DNA from: Candidatus Thorarchaeota archaeon
GTDB lineage: Archaea; Asgardarchaeota; Thorarchaeia; Thorarchaeales; Thorarchaeaceae
Direction of reading: 5' to 3'
Assembly (NCBI GenBank): GCA_016839245.1
Contig: JAEOUN010000092.1
Span: 56,974-120,973 of the forward strand
DNA: 64,000 nt
Position 1 is the first letter of the stretch. Each line of letters opens with the position of its first letter. This document shows positions 26,503 through 35,591 of this stretch, piece after piece. The position numbers and the translations under genes are program-made. The notes beneath the pieces were generated by a model, which was not told the DNA's origin, did not search any database, and saw nothing but the letters and a program-made list of their open reading frames with translations.

Positions 26503-27453
26503 CTATAATGCTTCATCTCTTTGATGTGTGTACATGATTTGGTATAACTCAATATTAGGTTGCATATTTGCTACGCCCATAGCAACAGCACCTCGAGCCT
26601 CAAAACCGAATGTAACTCTGATTGGAATTTCCATCATCCCTGCAGCCTTACACTCTTTTGCTAACTCAATAGCTAGACGGTCCCAACTAAATTCGTACCC
26701 TGGGAGAAATGCTGTATATCTCATAATTATTCGATCTTCCTCACCTTTCAGGATTCTTCCATCTGGTTTGAATCTGAGTGCTGCAGTTGACGCTACCAGT
26801 TTATCACCATCAAAAAGAAGGATACAATGACCATCTTTCAAGACCCTATCACCAAAGTAGGTAGCAAATCCTGACCTATCAGGAAAAGCGTAACGAAGAC
26901 GATTATCAGCAAGTGCAAGGTCAATAAGATTTTCAATGTCTTTCTCTGTTGCACCTCTGACAGTTAATTTAACTGATTCACTATCTGATTTCTGCTCAGC
27001 AGTTTTATTCACATCCATATCAAGATTATATCGATAGTTTCGTTCTGCTTCAATGAATCCACGTTCTTCAAAATAATTAATCTGTTCTCTCTTCGTCTTC
27101 GAATCAGCAACTACTGCTGTTCGGATACGATTAATGCCCTCAAGATTATACAGATATTCTAGGAGATCATTAAAGAGCTTATCCTTGACTTCACGTGGAC
27201 AATTCTGTAAAGACCATGGATAGCCAATAAGGGCACTTCCAGGTTCGTCATCCAGAATATCTGAAGTAATATACGCCAAGGGCGTTCCTACTTCAGTCAA
27301 TGCATATCTTGTGGCTTCTTTTCCACGATTATCATTTCGTGGGCCAATCTCTTCAGCACGAGCAGGCAATCCAGAAACCTCAGTATAGATTCTTGCTTGA
27401 ATCTCTTCAAGACCCTGTCCGGGTTCCCATTTCTTATACTCGACTTTCATCAT
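26503..27453 (-). CDS. Tandem GNAT-like acetyltransferase
   Basis: 316 residues with two GNAT-like halves (about 5-150 and 160-310). The first half has ALIGYPWSLQN and a closing FEERGFIEAERNYRY typical of the GNAT end. The second begins KLTVRGATEKDIENLIDLA and includes the beta-strand CILLFDGDKLVAS. A canonical R/QxxGxG/A acetyl-CoA loop is not clear in either half, so activity is uncertain. The upstream 326 nt contain a 14-bp palindrome. Confidence 0.65.
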   Translation of the reverse strand: MMKVEYKKWEPGQGLEEIQARIYTEVSGLPARAEEIGPRNDNRGKEATRYALTEVGTPLAYITSDILDDEPGSALIGYPWSLQNCPREVKDKLFNDLLEYLYNLEGINRIRTAVVADSKTKREQINYFEERGFIEAERNYRYNLDMDVNKTAEQKSDSESVKLTVRGATEKDIENLIDLALADNRLRYAFPDRSGFATYFGDRVLKDGHCILLFDGDKLVASTAALRFKPDGRILKGEEDRIIMRYTAFLPGYEFSWDRLAIELAKECKAAGMMEIPIRVTFGFEARGAVAMGVANMQPNIELYQIMYTHQRDEAL

Positions 27454-27779
27454 CTACTCCTCTCTTTAAAAAACGAATGAAAATAATATAATGGTTTTTC
27501 TAATAAACCTTATTATGTATAATGCTTCGATAAACACACTTATATTGACTAATGGCGTTTTTGCCAAACTAATAGTGACATAATTAATCAGTGGGTGTTA
27601 TGTCTGGACAAAACAAGTTTTTCTGCAACTAACATATGTTAGCTTAGATTATAGTTGACCACCAGGAATAAAGTAGAACGATTCTATTCCTTAGAAATTG
27701 AGGGTTTTTTGATGATGGATACTACTAAATTAATGACTTCTTGAGTATAAAAGAATCAATTTTTCATATTATTATGATT
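27454..27779. other. 326-nt intergenic region
   Basis: AT-rich spacer upstream of the acetyltransferase gene (minus strand) and downstream of the DinB-like gene. Apart from a 14-bp palindrome at 27629-27642 I see no ORF with a ribosome binding site, no repeat family and no RNA gene. Confidence 0.5.
27629..27642. promoter_or_regulatory. 14-bp perfect palindrome CTAACATATGTTAG
   Basis: Uninterrupted palindrome about 175 nt upstream of the acetyltransferase start at 27453. Its length and symmetry suit a dimeric regulator. No second copy was noticed in the window, so the assignment is weak. Confidence 0.35.
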
Positions 27780-28280
27780 CTAAATAGTTTCGCCAAAGAA
27801 CATTAGATAGTCAGTACCTGGTACCTCAAATCCAAGATTACTCAGGATCATAGCCAGCTGTCCTCTGTGATGTGTTGTATGAAGTAAATATTGAAGAAAG
27901 AAGTCTAATACATCAATCTCAAACGGCTCCTCTCTTATGTGGGTCACGGGAATCTTGCCTTGAGGAATTTCATCAATTGCATGGCTTAGTCGATTATCCA
28001 GTATTTCCCAACGTTTCAATAATTCCTGTCGAGGTAATCTTTTCGCTCGATCAAAAACAGAGCTATCCTTCTCATCTTCAATATAGTAGAAGCAGGTCTC
28101 TAGAGCTAATACGATATGTTGAACGAGACCCTTTGGACTCTTTCCTGCAACTTCTCTTGTAAAAGTATCAGCATCAAGCTGTTTTAGGACTTCCCTCATC
28201 TTCCATCCAGCCCACAGATGATAATCAGCTAAATATTTGAATACCAAAGAAATCTCCTCACAATTTCTTTGCATTTCCAC
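27780..28280 (-). CDS. DinB/YfiT-family four-helix protein
   Basis: 166 residues, all alpha. His55 (LVQHIVLALET) with His134 and His138 (LLHTTHHRGQ) gives the three-His metal site of DinB/YfiT proteins. These act as metal-dependent thiol transferases or related enzymes. The length is usual for the family. The start is GTG at 28280, or ATG two codons later. It stands alone between spacers. The substrate cannot be told. Confidence 0.8.
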   Translation of the reverse strand: MEMQRNCEEISLVFKYLADYHLWAGWKMREVLKQLDADTFTREVAGKSPKGLVQHIVLALETCFYYIEDEKDSSVFDRAKRLPRQELLKRWEILDNRLSHAIDEIPQGKIPVTHIREEPFEIDVLDFFLQYLLHTTHHRGQLAMILSNLGFEVPGTDYLMFFGETI

Positions 28281-28450
28281 CGTATTAGTTTACCGAGAGC
28301 CCCTTTTTTAATAATGAGTTGTGTAATCGCGTTGGCTCTGTAATTCACGTAATCAATAGATTTCTTCAATATCAAAATTCATTCAATTTTTGCTGTTAAC
28401 GAATGCTAACCGCAGGAAGCAGTTTCACTACTAATCTAGCATCATGTCTA

Positions 28451-29416
28451 CTAACTTGATAACTCACCAAGAAGCCCTAGTAGCCATTGATCAATGAGTT
28501 TCTTTTTAGTCCAAGTTTCTTCAAATGGAGTCATAATCAATTTTCCATTAACCTCACCAACGAGACCGCCATCCTGACCACATAACAAACATTCAATTGC
28601 AAACGCTCCAAGTTTTGTTGCCAAGAATCTATCAAAATGCGTAGGATTTCCTCCTCTCTGTATATACCCTAATACTGATACTCGACACTTCTCTCCAATT
28701 CTCTCTGACAAAGCCTTACCAATAGTATCAGCATTTCCTAGTTCATCGCCTTCTGCAACAACAACTAATACACTTGATTTCGCTCTTTCTTTGGCCTTAA
28801 TGACTGTTTCAGCAAGTTCTTCAATAGTTGTAGTAGTTTCAGGCATAAGAATTGCAGAGGCTCCCGTGGCAACTCCAACATGAAAAGCAATGAAACCTGC
28901 ATGTCTTCCCATAACCTCAACAAGGAATGTACGTGAAAATGCTTCAGCAGTATCGCGGATTTTGTCAAGTGCTTCAAGTGCATTATTCACAGCAGTATCA
29001 AATCCAATCGTGTAATCAGTTCCATAAAGGTCATTATCAATAGTGCCAGGAAGCCCAATAAGTTTCCCATTCCAATGTTTACTCAGGGCATCTAAACCTC
29101 GCATTGTTCCATCTCCGCCTATTGCAATAAGAGCATCAAAACCTCGTGAAACTAGTATCCTTGCTGCTTTCTTTTGTCCCTCTTCTGTTTTGAATTCCTC
29201 CGAACGACCTGTTGTAAGGAAGGTACCACCTCTATGCAAAATCCTTGAAACTGATCTTGAATTCAATTCATGAATCTGTTCATTGAGAATTCCCTGAAAT
29301 CCGCCAAATATGCCATAAACCTCACAATGTCGATGGATTCCAACTCTTGTGATTGCGCGAATAGCTGCATTCATTGCAGGAGCATCGCCACCACTTGTAA
29401 GAACGCCTATTTTCAT
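28451..29416 (-). CDS. pfkA: ATP-dependent 6-phosphofructokinase, bacterial PfkA type
   Basis: Phosphorylates fructose 6-phosphate to the 1,6-bisphosphate in glycolysis. 321 residues with GVLTSGGDAPAMNAAIR at the start, GGDG at 100-103 and the catalytic PGTIDND at 123-129 (Asp127). Gly in both GGDG and PGTIDND indicates ATP rather than pyrophosphate use, since PPi enzymes have GGDD and PKTIDND. MGRHAGFIA and GYIQRGG bind substrate. Many archaea instead use ADP-dependent kinases, so this is probably a bacterial-type acquisition in the lineage. The gene follows corA by 53 nt. Confidence 0.93.
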   Translation of the reverse strand: MKIGVLTSGGDAPAMNAAIRAITRVGIHRHCEVYGIFGGFQGILNEQIHELNSRSVSRILHRGGTFLTTGRSEEFKTEEGQKKAARILVSRGFDALIAIGGDGTMRGLDALSKHWNGKLIGLPGTIDNDLYGTDYTIGFDTAVNNALEALDKIRDTAEAFSRTFLVEVMGRHAGFIAFHVGVATGASAILMPETTTTIEELAETVIKAKERAKSSVLVVVAEGDELGNADTIGKALSERIGEKCRVSVLGYIQRGGNPTHFDRFLATKLGAFAIECLLCGQDGGLVGEVNGKLIMTPFEETWTKKKLIDQWLLGLLGELSS

Positions 29417-29469
29417 AGATACTTCTATAGATTTACAGCTAAATAAGTTCGACTTAAAGCTATGACGCC

Positions 29470-30426
29470 CTACACAAGATTCTTTTTCCTTAAAATAAAC
29501 AGAATAGGCAATGTTATCGAAAAACTTACCAGCATTACAATTAGGAATGCAAATGCATCGTCTTGGAAAGGTAGGCCCACATTCATCCCATAAATACTAG
29601 CTATTAAAGTTGGAACGCTAACAAGAAGTGAAATTGATGTCAGAGTCTTGATTACTTTGTTTAGATTGTGACTCACTATACTATCATAGGCATTCATTGC
29701 ATTCTTGATAAGCTCTCTGTAGATTGCACTTAGCTCGGCTTGCTGCTGAAGGTCAACTTCCAATTCTTCTAACTTGTCTACATCAAGAATTAAACGTCCG
29801 ATAATATGGAATCTTTGTAATCTCCTTAGAACCTTCATATTTGCCTGAAGAGCAGTTTCCATGAAAATAGCGTCGCGAGAAAGCTGGAAGAACCACTCTA
29901 ACTGAGAAGGATAGATTTCTCCCATAATGTAGTCCTCAGTCTGATTGATACTTTCTTCAATCAAATCAAGCGTCGTTTCAAAAGAATGAATGATAATCTC
30001 CCACCACTTGTAAATAATATCAGCAGCAGTGGTACAATAGGCAATCCTATTACGTAATTTTTGTTTCCTTACAGGAATTTCTTCGTTTTGAATAACTATG
30101 ATATCTCGTCCGTTTGTAAAAATTGCAAGTGGAATTGTTGAATATTCTCTCTCAGGTTTTTTCAAGTTAACTGGAACACGTAGTACAATCATTGCATACT
30201 TGTCTTCAATCTGAAGTCGAGGTCGTTCATCAAGGTCCTGAACATCCTGCAAATCGTCCAAATCAATTTCAAAATGCTGAGATATTTTCGCTAAATCGTG
30301 CGGGCGAACACCAATTATTTCTATGAGCAGAGGTTCATCAGGGACTTCATCTAGATTGTCATATCTTATTCCACTCTCCAATGCCATTATGGAGATACTT
30401 CCATTCTCTGGAGTGTCGCTGCTCAC
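29470..30426 (-). CDS. corA: CorA-family magnesium/divalent metal transporter
   Basis: 318 residues: an N-terminal alpha/beta cytoplasmic domain, a long helical stalk and two C-terminal membrane helices. The pore signature YGMN follows the first helix (LISVPTLIASIYGMN), as in CorA pentamers. The second helix ends in the basic RKKNLV. The start is GTG at 30426 with GAGGTGG upstream. A 180-nt leader with strong hairpins separates it from the upstream S9 peptidase gene. Confidence 0.92.
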   Translation of the reverse strand: MSSDTPENGSISIMALESGIRYDNLDEVPDEPLLIEIIGVRPHDLAKISQHFEIDLDDLQDVQDLDERPRLQIEDKYAMIVLRVPVNLKKPEREYSTIPLAIFTNGRDIIVIQNEEIPVRKQKLRNRIAYCTTAADIIYKWWEIIIHSFETTLDLIEESINQTEDYIMGEIYPSQLEWFFQLSRDAIFMETALQANMKVLRRLQRFHIIGRLILDVDKLEELEVDLQQQAELSAIYRELIKNAMNAYDSIVSHNLNKVIKTLTSISLLVSVPTLIASIYGMNVGLPFQDDAFAFLIVMLVSFSITLPILFILRKKNLV

Positions 30427-30486
30427 TTAATCCACCTCTTGCTAGCGGATGACATTCGTACATCGGTTGTTGCCTGCCTGGAAGTT

Positions 30487-30584
30487 GGTTCTCTAGAAAA
30501 GAGAGCCTGATATACAGTTCGGCTGTAATAGCTTTTTTGCTATTACATAAAGATACTGACCTTCTTATAGGGTTTTGTAATAGC
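30487..30584 (-). promoter_or_regulatory. Hairpin-rich region upstream of corA
   Basis: GTAATAGC / GCTATTAC (30525-30546) form a perfect 8-bp stem with a six-T loop on the plus strand (six A on the minus). GGTTCTCT / AGAGAGCC (30487-30507) form another stem with one G-U pair. TGTAATAGC occurs at 30524-30532 and again at 30576-30584. CCCTATAAG at about 30562-30570 on the minus strand could be a TATA box. The region may serve as terminator of the upstream gene, corA leader or both. I do not recognise a known riboswitch. Confidence 0.45.
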
Positions 30585-30606
30585 GATAAATTCAAGGAGT
30601 ATCACT

Positions 30607-32565
30607 CTAGGGATTAAGATGCTCCTTGAAGAAATCTACAATTCTGTTGTAAACAATCACCTTATTCTTGAATTTCAAGACATCATGACCTTCATCCTCA
30701 AACATGAGGTACTCGACTTTCTTTCCAGATGTATTTAATTTGTCAATGATATCTCTCGATTCAGCTTCTACAACGCGAGGATCATTTTTTCCTTGGACTA
30801 CGAGAAGAGGCGCCTGTAGCTTGTCCATATAGGTACTTGGAGACCTCTCTTTCAAGAAATCAGCATCTTTGTCAGGATGGCCTATAGAGATATAGAAATA
30901 GGCAGCCCATGATTCAGGAAGTCGCTCTACGAATGAAATCAGGTCGTATGGACCAAACATGTCGCAGGCTGCATGCCAGAGGTCTGGATGACGAGTTGCT
31001 AGTGTGAGAGTCATAAATCCACCATATGAGCGACCAACAACAGCACGTTTCGATGAATCAATCCTCTTATCTTTTTCAAGGAATTTCAATCCCTCGACAT
31101 GATCCAATCGATCCTTTCCACCCCAATCATGATCTACATGCTTCATGTAAGCAAGACCATACCCACTGCTTCCTCTGACATTTGGAACAAAGACAGCAAA
31201 TCCATTCATTGTCAATAATTGAATCAACGGCATACTAAACCATGTAAAGTCAGGTCTCTCTTGACCTTGAGGTCCACCATGCACATAGAGGACCAGAGGT
31301 CTAGGACCTTTGAACTTCAAAGATGGCGAGGGCAAATATAATCTTGCAGATATTCGCAGACCATCAAACGATTCGTAACTAGCATCCTCTCCTGGTGAGA
31401 AGATATCATCAGGTATGCCAAGTACTTGCTCATGCGATAACTGATTGTATCCAACTTTCGTCTTGCTTGTTGAACGCAAGTAAAGCTGAGAGGGAGTAGT
31501 AGCACTAGTGAATGATATCGCATATTCACCAGGAAAACCAGTCTTGGTATCTAGCGATCTGTCCCATTGGACTCCTAGCGTAATACCACCATTAAGCGGC
31601 GGATTTCCAGCAACCACTCCAGTAATTTTCATTTGGTGTTTATCAATATCAAATTCAGCTTCGTATATCCATGAACATCCATCAATATTGTAGGTAATTA
31701 GAAAGCGATTCTCTTCAATATGATCAACGTCGTGAAGCTCACCCATTCCATCGTGTTTCAGGTTCGTAATTTTAATCTCTCGTAAATCTTGAGGTGAATT
31801 TATGTCCATTAAAGCAAAACCGCCTAAGTCATCAAATTCAGTTGTGTAAACAATTGCAGAATTGCCATACCAATGCAGAGGAGCTACATTGAATTTTCTT
31901 GGTTCGATATTGGATTTTCTTTCGCTCAAAGGAGTCCCTAGAACCTGCTTCAGTTGTTTTTTGCCGGGTTCATAAAGTCTGATGACGATGTCTCCAGAAA
32001 TATAAGATTCAGATAGGAATATCCTTTGGTGGTCTTCATCAGGGCAGACAAAAAATCCATGCTCACTAATTCCGAGTATCTTTTCCTTCATTGTTTGTAG
32101 ATTGACCATCATTGAATATTGAACAGCTTTGTCTTTCTGTGTCCGATCATCTCTTCGAAAGTAAGCGATATTCTTCTTAACATCATAGATGCCACAGGTT
32201 ATTTGCTGTCCCAAATACTTGTCACCAAAAATACGTTTAGGAATTCCGCCTTCCAATGGAATGAAGCTAGGTTGGTATAATTCATTTCCATTATCATCAA
32301 TCATGACTAGAATCTTTCCAAGTTCGGGAAAGACAACGTAAAGATTTCCAGCCATTAAATGCGGATTCTGAAGTGCAAGACCTGCAGGAAGTAATCGCTC
32401 GGGAAAACTGCCTATCTTCTTCATTCGATAGAGACTCATAATGCCACTCATATCGCTAATGAAGTAGACGTAGTCTCCGGCAAGTTGTGGTGATACAACC
32501 TGTCTTGCTGATAGAATAGATTCAACTGGATATTGTTTCATTGATATCGAAGTTTCAAAGCTCAC
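30607..32565 (-). CDS. S9-family serine peptidase (prolyl oligopeptidase/acylaminoacyl peptidase type)
   Basis: 652 residues: an N-terminal beta-propeller (about 1-385) over a C-terminal alpha/beta hydrolase (about 395-652). Catalytic residues are Ser513 in GRSYGG, Asp595 in GKNDPRV and His627 in DEGHDV. The oxyanion region HGGPQGQ lies at about 429-435. Such enzymes cleave short peptides or acylated N-termini in the cytoplasm, and no signal peptide is seen. The start is GTG at 32565 (Met9 is an alternative). It follows the FAD oxidoreductase by 41 nt on the same strand. Confidence 0.9.
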   Translation of the reverse strand: MSFETSISMKQYPVESILSARQVVSPQLAGDYVYFISDMSGIMSLYRMKKIGSFPERLLPAGLALQNPHLMAGNLYVVFPELGKILVMIDDNGNELYQPSFIPLEGGIPKRIFGDKYLGQQITCGIYDVKKNIAYFRRDDRTQKDKAVQYSMMVNLQTMKEKILGISEHGFFVCPDEDHQRIFLSESYISGDIVIRLYEPGKKQLKQVLGTPLSERKSNIEPRKFNVAPLHWYGNSAIVYTTEFDDLGGFALMDINSPQDLREIKITNLKHDGMGELHDVDHIEENRFLITYNIDGCSWIYEAEFDIDKHQMKITGVVAGNPPLNGGITLGVQWDRSLDTKTGFPGEYAISFTSATTPSQLYLRSTSKTKVGYNQLSHEQVLGIPDDIFSPGEDASYESFDGLRISARLYLPSPSLKFKGPRPLVLYVHGGPQGQERPDFTWFSMPLIQLLTMNGFAVFVPNVRGSSGYGLAYMKHVDHDWGGKDRLDHVEGLKFLEKDKRIDSSKRAVVGRSYGGFMTLTLATRHPDLWHAACDMFGPYDLISFVERLPESWAAYFYISIGHPDKDADFLKERSPSTYMDKLQAPLLVVQGKNDPRVVEAESRDIIDKLNTSGKKVEYLMFEDEGHDVLKFKNKVIVYNRIVDFFKEHLNP

Positions 32566-32606
32566 AATTGCATAAGTGTCTGTTGAAACGTGCCAGTTTG
32601 CGATTT

Positions 32607-33920
32607 CTAAATGACCACACTCTCAATGTCGACTTTCCTATCCTTAATACTAAGCATATTTGATGGGACCTTCTTTCCTCCGAAGAGTTCAGCCTCTGGT
32701 AATCCACGATAGATCGCATCTGCAATACGTGCCAAAGCATCTGCTTTCATAATGCCCGAACCACTAGCACCATTTACAACAAGTACTCCATTTTCCATAT
32801 AGACATAGGGAATGCTGTCTTGTGAGTAGCAATAACAACCAGCCCAGCTATTGACAGGTCTTGCTCCTTCGAAGGCTGGAAGATACTTTGAGAGAACTGG
32901 ATAAAGGCTATTCTCATAATATGATGACTCTGGCGCCATTACATCGTCCGTCTGAGTATATTCATACGCACGTCCAAATTTATCACCACATCCAATCCAA
33001 AAACCTCGTTCCTGAAGTTGTGGCCTGAAGTAGACACCAGCCGATGGCAAAATAACAAAGGGAATGCAACCAATCTCGTTGAATCCTTTGGTATCTAATA
33101 GTTCAACCATTTTCGGATTATCTTCAGCATGGAGAACAAAGAGCTGTCTCTTCTTTGCCTTGGTCAAGCTATTGATGCCTACCGGATCGAGTAATTCATT
33201 AGCCCAAGCACCAGTCGCTAATACTACTACATCGGCACGAAATGTACCTTTATTTGTTACAATTCCTTTGATTTTCTTTTGTTGCCAAACGTAAGGCTCT
33301 CCGGGTAAATCCAATTTTGGTTCTGCTTCTAAAAGAAGCTTCTCAACTTTTACTCCGAACCTAGGTTTGACATGAGATATCTCCTTGAAAGCTTCAAAAT
33401 AATACTCAACAAGGCGAGTAGGATCAAGTACACCACAGTCGCCACCAAAGAGTCCATACGAAATTTCCTGTAGGTTCATTAACTCTGCTTCTTCATCATT
33501 AGCGAAATTCACATTCAAACCTGGAATCAGTTTCTTCAACTCTTCTTTATTATAGACTTTATAATGAATTCCAGATTCTTTCATTCGTTCCATCCAAACT
33601 TGAACACTCTCATGCTCGAATTGTTTCTCACTTAAAAGCCAAAGATAGCCTGTTTTTTCGAATAAAAGTTCATGACCTAACTCATTCTGGATGTGCTCAA
33701 TATATTTGATAGAAGTGTCTGTTAGAATTTGGTTTGTTGATGAAGAAAACATATTTCGCACTGCAGCTGCACTCATAGCTGTGTTGGCTTGACCCGCTGC
33801 AAGAGTCTTCTCAACTAGAAGTATTCGCTTTCCTGGATTATTTTTCTGAATATAGAATGCTGTAGCAACACCAAGAACTCCAGCACCCACAATAATGATA
33901 TCAAAGCTTTCTTCGCTCAT
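32607..33920 (-). CDS. FAD-dependent oxidoreductase, DAO family
   Basis: About 437 residues. The N-terminal dinucleotide fold IIIVGAGVLGVATAFYI and the acidic end LLVEK bind FAD. GVVLDPTRL-like (CGVLDPTRLVEYY) and the C-terminal NGVLVVNGASGSGIMKADALA are typical of the DAO group (sarcosine, glycine or glycerol-3-phosphate oxidoreductases). I chose ATG at 33920, with GAGG 8 nt upstream, because the motif starts right after it; an upstream TTG at 33989 adds 23 unlikely residues. The substrate cannot be told; a role in amine or amino-acid oxidation is plausible. Confidence 0.85.
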   Translation of the reverse strand: MSEESFDIIIVGAGVLGVATAFYIQKNNPGKRILLVEKTLAAGQANTAMSAAAVRNMFSSSTNQILTDTSIKYIEHIQNELGHELLFEKTGYLWLLSEKQFEHESVQVWMERMKESGIHYKVYNKEELKKLIPGLNVNFANDEEAELMNLQEISYGLFGGDCGVLDPTRLVEYYFEAFKEISHVKPRFGVKVEKLLLEAEPKLDLPGEPYVWQQKKIKGIVTNKGTFRADVVVLATGAWANELLDPVGINSLTKAKKRQLFVLHAEDNPKMVELLDTKGFNEIGCIPFVILPSAGVYFRPQLQERGFWIGCGDKFGRAYEYTQTDDVMAPESSYYENSLYPVLSKYLPAFEGARPVNSWAGCYCYSQDSIPYVYMENGVLVVNGASGSGIMKADALARIADAIYRGLPEAELFGGKKVPSNMLSIKDRKVDIESVVI

Positions 33921-34004
33921 TGTAATGGCCTCTAATGAACGAATGCGCGATGGAAAAACCTCACCTTTAACATTTATCTTATGCACCAATCTTTTTTAGA
34001 GAAA

Positions 34005-34829
34005 TTACCTAGTATTAGGCGGAGGAACAGTGATCTGGAGTCGTTCATTGAACATTTCTTTAAGGAATAGTCTTGAGTCGATTAGACCTGCAATTATCGA
34101 AGCAAGAAAAATCATGATGAATACAATCACTTGAAAGAGTGAGGCGACAACTGGATTAGAACCTCCAATTATCATTCCACTCATTAGTCCTGGAATAGTA
34201 ACAATTCCTAAAGCAGCATATCTGTTCAGATTAGGTAAAACACCAATCTCTATCGATTCGCGAATTGTAACTTCAGTCGCTTGAATAGGTGAAGCTCCAA
34301 GTGCTAATGCAGTTTCAAGAAGGCCTCGCTGTTTTTGGGCATTCGACCACATTCTGTCGATGACCAAGCTTGACATATTCATGGAGTTACCTATCACCAT
34401 TCCACCCATTGGAATTATGAACTCGCCAGTAGATTCCACAACGCCGAGTAAGACACTTACTGCCATTACTGAAATGGAGCCAATTAGAATCCCCGGTAAT
34501 GATGCTTTGAAGACACCCGGTATCTTCTCAAGATTGTCCGCTGTAGTATAAGCGGCAAATATACACATGAAAACCAAAACACCAAACATTATGATAATGT
34601 CTTGCAAATTGAAGATATATACCAAGATTAAACCCATGAGAATGATTTGAATCGTTCCTCGAACAGTTCCAACAATCAGACTTTTTTGGATTCGTATTCT
34701 CTGCCATTTACTAATAGCTAAGAGAACAATCAGGAGTATAATTGCTGTAGCATATCTACCCATAGTAACTTGAATCTCAGAGGGTATCGATTCCCATAAT
34801 GTCTGCAGGAAGCCAAAATCAATTTGCAT
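34005..34829 (-). CDS. fetB: FetB-type ABC permease (UPF0014)
   Basis: 274 residues with six or seven membrane helices. GNSMNMSSLVIDR and the coupling segment ETALALGASPIQA, followed by PGLMSGMIIGGSNP, are hallmarks of the FetB/YbbM permease family. In bacteria FetAB is linked to iron export and oxidative-stress resistance. Its start overlaps the fetA stop by one base (TAATG), so the two are translationally coupled. The metal here is inferred from the family. Confidence 0.88.
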   Translation of the reverse strand: MQIDFGFLQTLWESIPSEIQVTMGRYATAIILLIVLLAISKWQRIRIQKSLIVGTVRGTIQIILMGLILVYIFNLQDIIIMFGVLVFMCIFAAYTTADNLEKIPGVFKASLPGILIGSISVMAVSVLLGVVESTGEFIIPMGGMVIGNSMNMSSLVIDRMWSNAQKQRGLLETALALGASPIQATEVTIRESIEIGVLPNLNRYAALGIVTIPGLMSGMIIGGSNPVVASLFQVIVFIMIFLASIIAGLIDSRLFLKEMFNERLQITVPPPNTR

Positions 34830-35476
34830 TATTTCTGTCCTCCATGTATATCAACAATTCGAGATGTAAATCGCCTCGCTTGCTCTTCATTATGCGTCAC
34901 AATAAGAATACCAAGTTGATGGCTTTTAATGAGATATTCCAAAACTTCTTCAACAGCAATTGTTGATTCGGCGTCTAATGACGCAGTCGGTTCATCAAGA
35001 AGCAAAGCTTTGGGATTCATGACTAAAGCGCGTGCAATAGCTACTCGTTGCTTTTCGCCGCCAGATAAGTTTTGGGCATCGTCATCAAGATTTAATGAAG
35101 TAAGTCGAACTTCTCCCAATATTCCAAGAAGTTCATTATCATCGATTGATTCTCCGTGTATTGATAGCCCCCAAGTTAGATTGTCTCTTATGGTACCCGG
35201 AAACATGAAACTCTCTTGGGGAACAAGAATTACATTTCTTCTCAACTCTCGAGGATTCCATTCTTTTACTGGTCGACCAAATGCGAATACTTCCCCAGAT
35301 AGAGGAGTCATTAAATCAACTGCAATTCGTAAGAGTGTACTCTTTCCAGAACCAGATTGACCCGTAAGGCCAACAACTTCATTATTATCAACGGTTAGGT
35401 TAAAATTCTCAAAGAGTTGTCTGCCATTGAATCCCATTGATACATTTACAAATTCCAGTAAATGTTCCTTGCTCAT
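34829..35476 (-). CDS. fetA: FetA-type ABC transporter ATPase
   Basis: 215 residues. Walker A GQSGSGKST (39-47), Q-loop VPQESF (85-90), signature LSGGEKQ (137-143), Walker B ALLLDEP (157-163) and H-loop VTHNEEQ are all intact. It powers the adjoining FetB permease. Start ATG at 35476 has AAAGGA close upstream. The one-base overlap with fetB gives a two-gene operon of half-transporter type. Confidence 0.9.
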   Translation of the reverse strand: MSKEHLLEFVNVSMGFNGRQLFENFNLTVDNNEVVGLTGQSGSGKSTLLRIAVDLMTPLSGEVFAFGRPVKEWNPRELRRNVILVPQESFMFPGTIRDNLTWGLSIHGESIDDNELLGILGEVRLTSLNLDDDAQNLSGGEKQRVAIARALVMNPKALLLDEPTASLDAESTIAVEEVLEYLIKSHQLGILIVTHNEEQARRFTSRIVDIHGGQK

Positions 35477-35591
35477 TCCTTTTCACCCGGCAGCTATTTT
35501 CATGAAGACTTAGAAAAAGTATTGGTTTCAATACTAAATCCACCAAAGAGATATCAAGGCTAGCTGACCATGGATGAGGGAGGTAACTAAC

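Noticed and set aside
30359..30595. Minus-strand ORF across the corA leader
   Set aside because: It overlaps corA in another frame, and the region is better explained by hairpins.
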